Origin: an uncultured Prevotella sp.
GTDB lineage: Bacteria > Bacteroidota > Bacteroidia > Bacteroidales > Bacteroidaceae
Length of the DNA stretch: 5,774 bases
Direction: 5' to 3'
NCBI GenBank assembly: GCA_946998295.1
Contig: CAMPYS010000072.1
Coordinates: forward strand, 1-5,774
A program made the translations under genes and the position numbers. Under the pieces are notes generated by a model. The model made no database searches and was not told where the DNA came from. It saw nothing but the letters and a program-made list of their open reading frames with translations. Positions 5,687-5,774 of this stretch are shown piece after piece. Positions within the stretch are counted from its first letter, which is position 1. The number at the start of each line of letters is the position of its first letter.

Positions 5687-5721
5687 CTCTTATTTTTAAA
5701 TAAGTATTCTATAATAACAAA

Positions 5722-5758
5722 AAAAGAGGGTGTGTCAAAATTGATACATCCTCTTTTT
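5722..5758 (+). terminator. Rho-independent-like terminator in the right repeat
   Basis: Arms at 5722-5738 and 5741-5757 pair over 17 positions in plus-strand RNA, with two G-U pairs and a 2-nt spacer. A TTTTT run ends at 5758. It could act as the main terminator for queD-queE read-through past the weaker hairpin at 5479-5508. It has the same sequence as the terminator behind dprA at the other end. Confidence 0.65.
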
Positions 5759-5774
5759 ACTCTCCCTTTACCTT
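5722..5774. repeat. Right copy of the 53-bp perfect terminal inverted repeat
   Basis: Exact reverse complement of bases 3-55, running to the last base of the window. Here it lies 242 bp beyond the queE stop, preceded by A/T-rich DNA that shares nothing with the sequence inside the left copy beyond the repeat. The element therefore has a sharp inner boundary at 5722. As at the left end, the hairpin half faces the interior and the CTCCCTTTACCTT tail faces outward. Confidence 0.9.

Larger units (their letters stand above)
5509..5721. other. Non-coding A/T-rich region between queE and the right repeat
   Basis: I see no gene on either strand: frames are a dozen codons or fewer and carry no recognisable motif. 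Apart from the leftward promoter-like sequence and the two dyads listed separately, I find no tRNA, riboswitch or direct-repeat array in it. Confidence 0.7.

Noticed and set aside
3..5774. The whole window as a complete composite transposon
   Set aside because: No transposase or target duplication is visible, and the enclosed genes are housekeeping. Flanking IS ends or an assembly break at a repeat are at least as likely.
1..5774. CRISPR arrays, tRNA or rRNA genes, toxin-antitoxin or phage genes
   Set aside because: No regularly spaced repeats, cloverleaf, ribosomal segments or defence/phage domains were seen on either strand.

Overview
The window looks like a short piece of a low-G+C (about 30% by eye) Bacteroidales genome. 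Three things point there. One is the gene content: a DUF2851 protein next to a hotdog thioesterase and dprA, and a Bacteroidetes-style QueD and QueE. Another is a clear Bacteroidetes promoter (TTTG, 20 bp, TATCTTTG) in front of queD. The third is that no gene has a convincing Shine-Dalgarno site. The genus cannot be fixed from the sequence.

Layout: two divergent transcription units leave a 190-bp intergenic region (4255-4444). Leftward, on the minus strand, are an L-cysteine desulfidase (4254-2956), a DUF2851 protein (2923-1625), a 4HBT-type acyl-CoA thioesterase (1628-1206) and dprA (1181-54). Gaps are 32 bp, a 4-bp ATGA overlap, and 24 bp, so this is a probable operon. Rightward are queD (4445-4873) and queE (4895-5479), which act in the pathway to 7-deazaguanine (preQ0/queuosine). 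QueD makes 6-carboxytetrahydropterin and the radical-SAM enzyme QueE converts it to 7-carboxy-7-deazaguanine. GTP cyclohydrolase, queC and queF are not here and must be elsewhere.

The most striking structural feature is a perfect 53-bp inverted repeat at the two ends (3-55 and 5722-5774). Each copy holds a 17-bp-stem hairpin followed by a T run, oriented so that outward transcription makes the stable, G-U-containing RNA form. The left copy starts inside the dprA stop codon. This could be the end of a multicopy insertion sequence, a dispersed terminator-bearing repeat, or a place where an assembly broke at a repeat.

The 242 bp between queE and the right repeat hold no gene. They contain a hairpin just after the queE stop, a leftward promoter-like sequence and two small dyads, which together could define a small RNA of about 140 nt. 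Most of the window is ordinary housekeeping content. The best candidate for undescribed biology is the DUF2851 protein, whose visible residues allow a nuclease with a four-cysteine metal site as a hypothesis.
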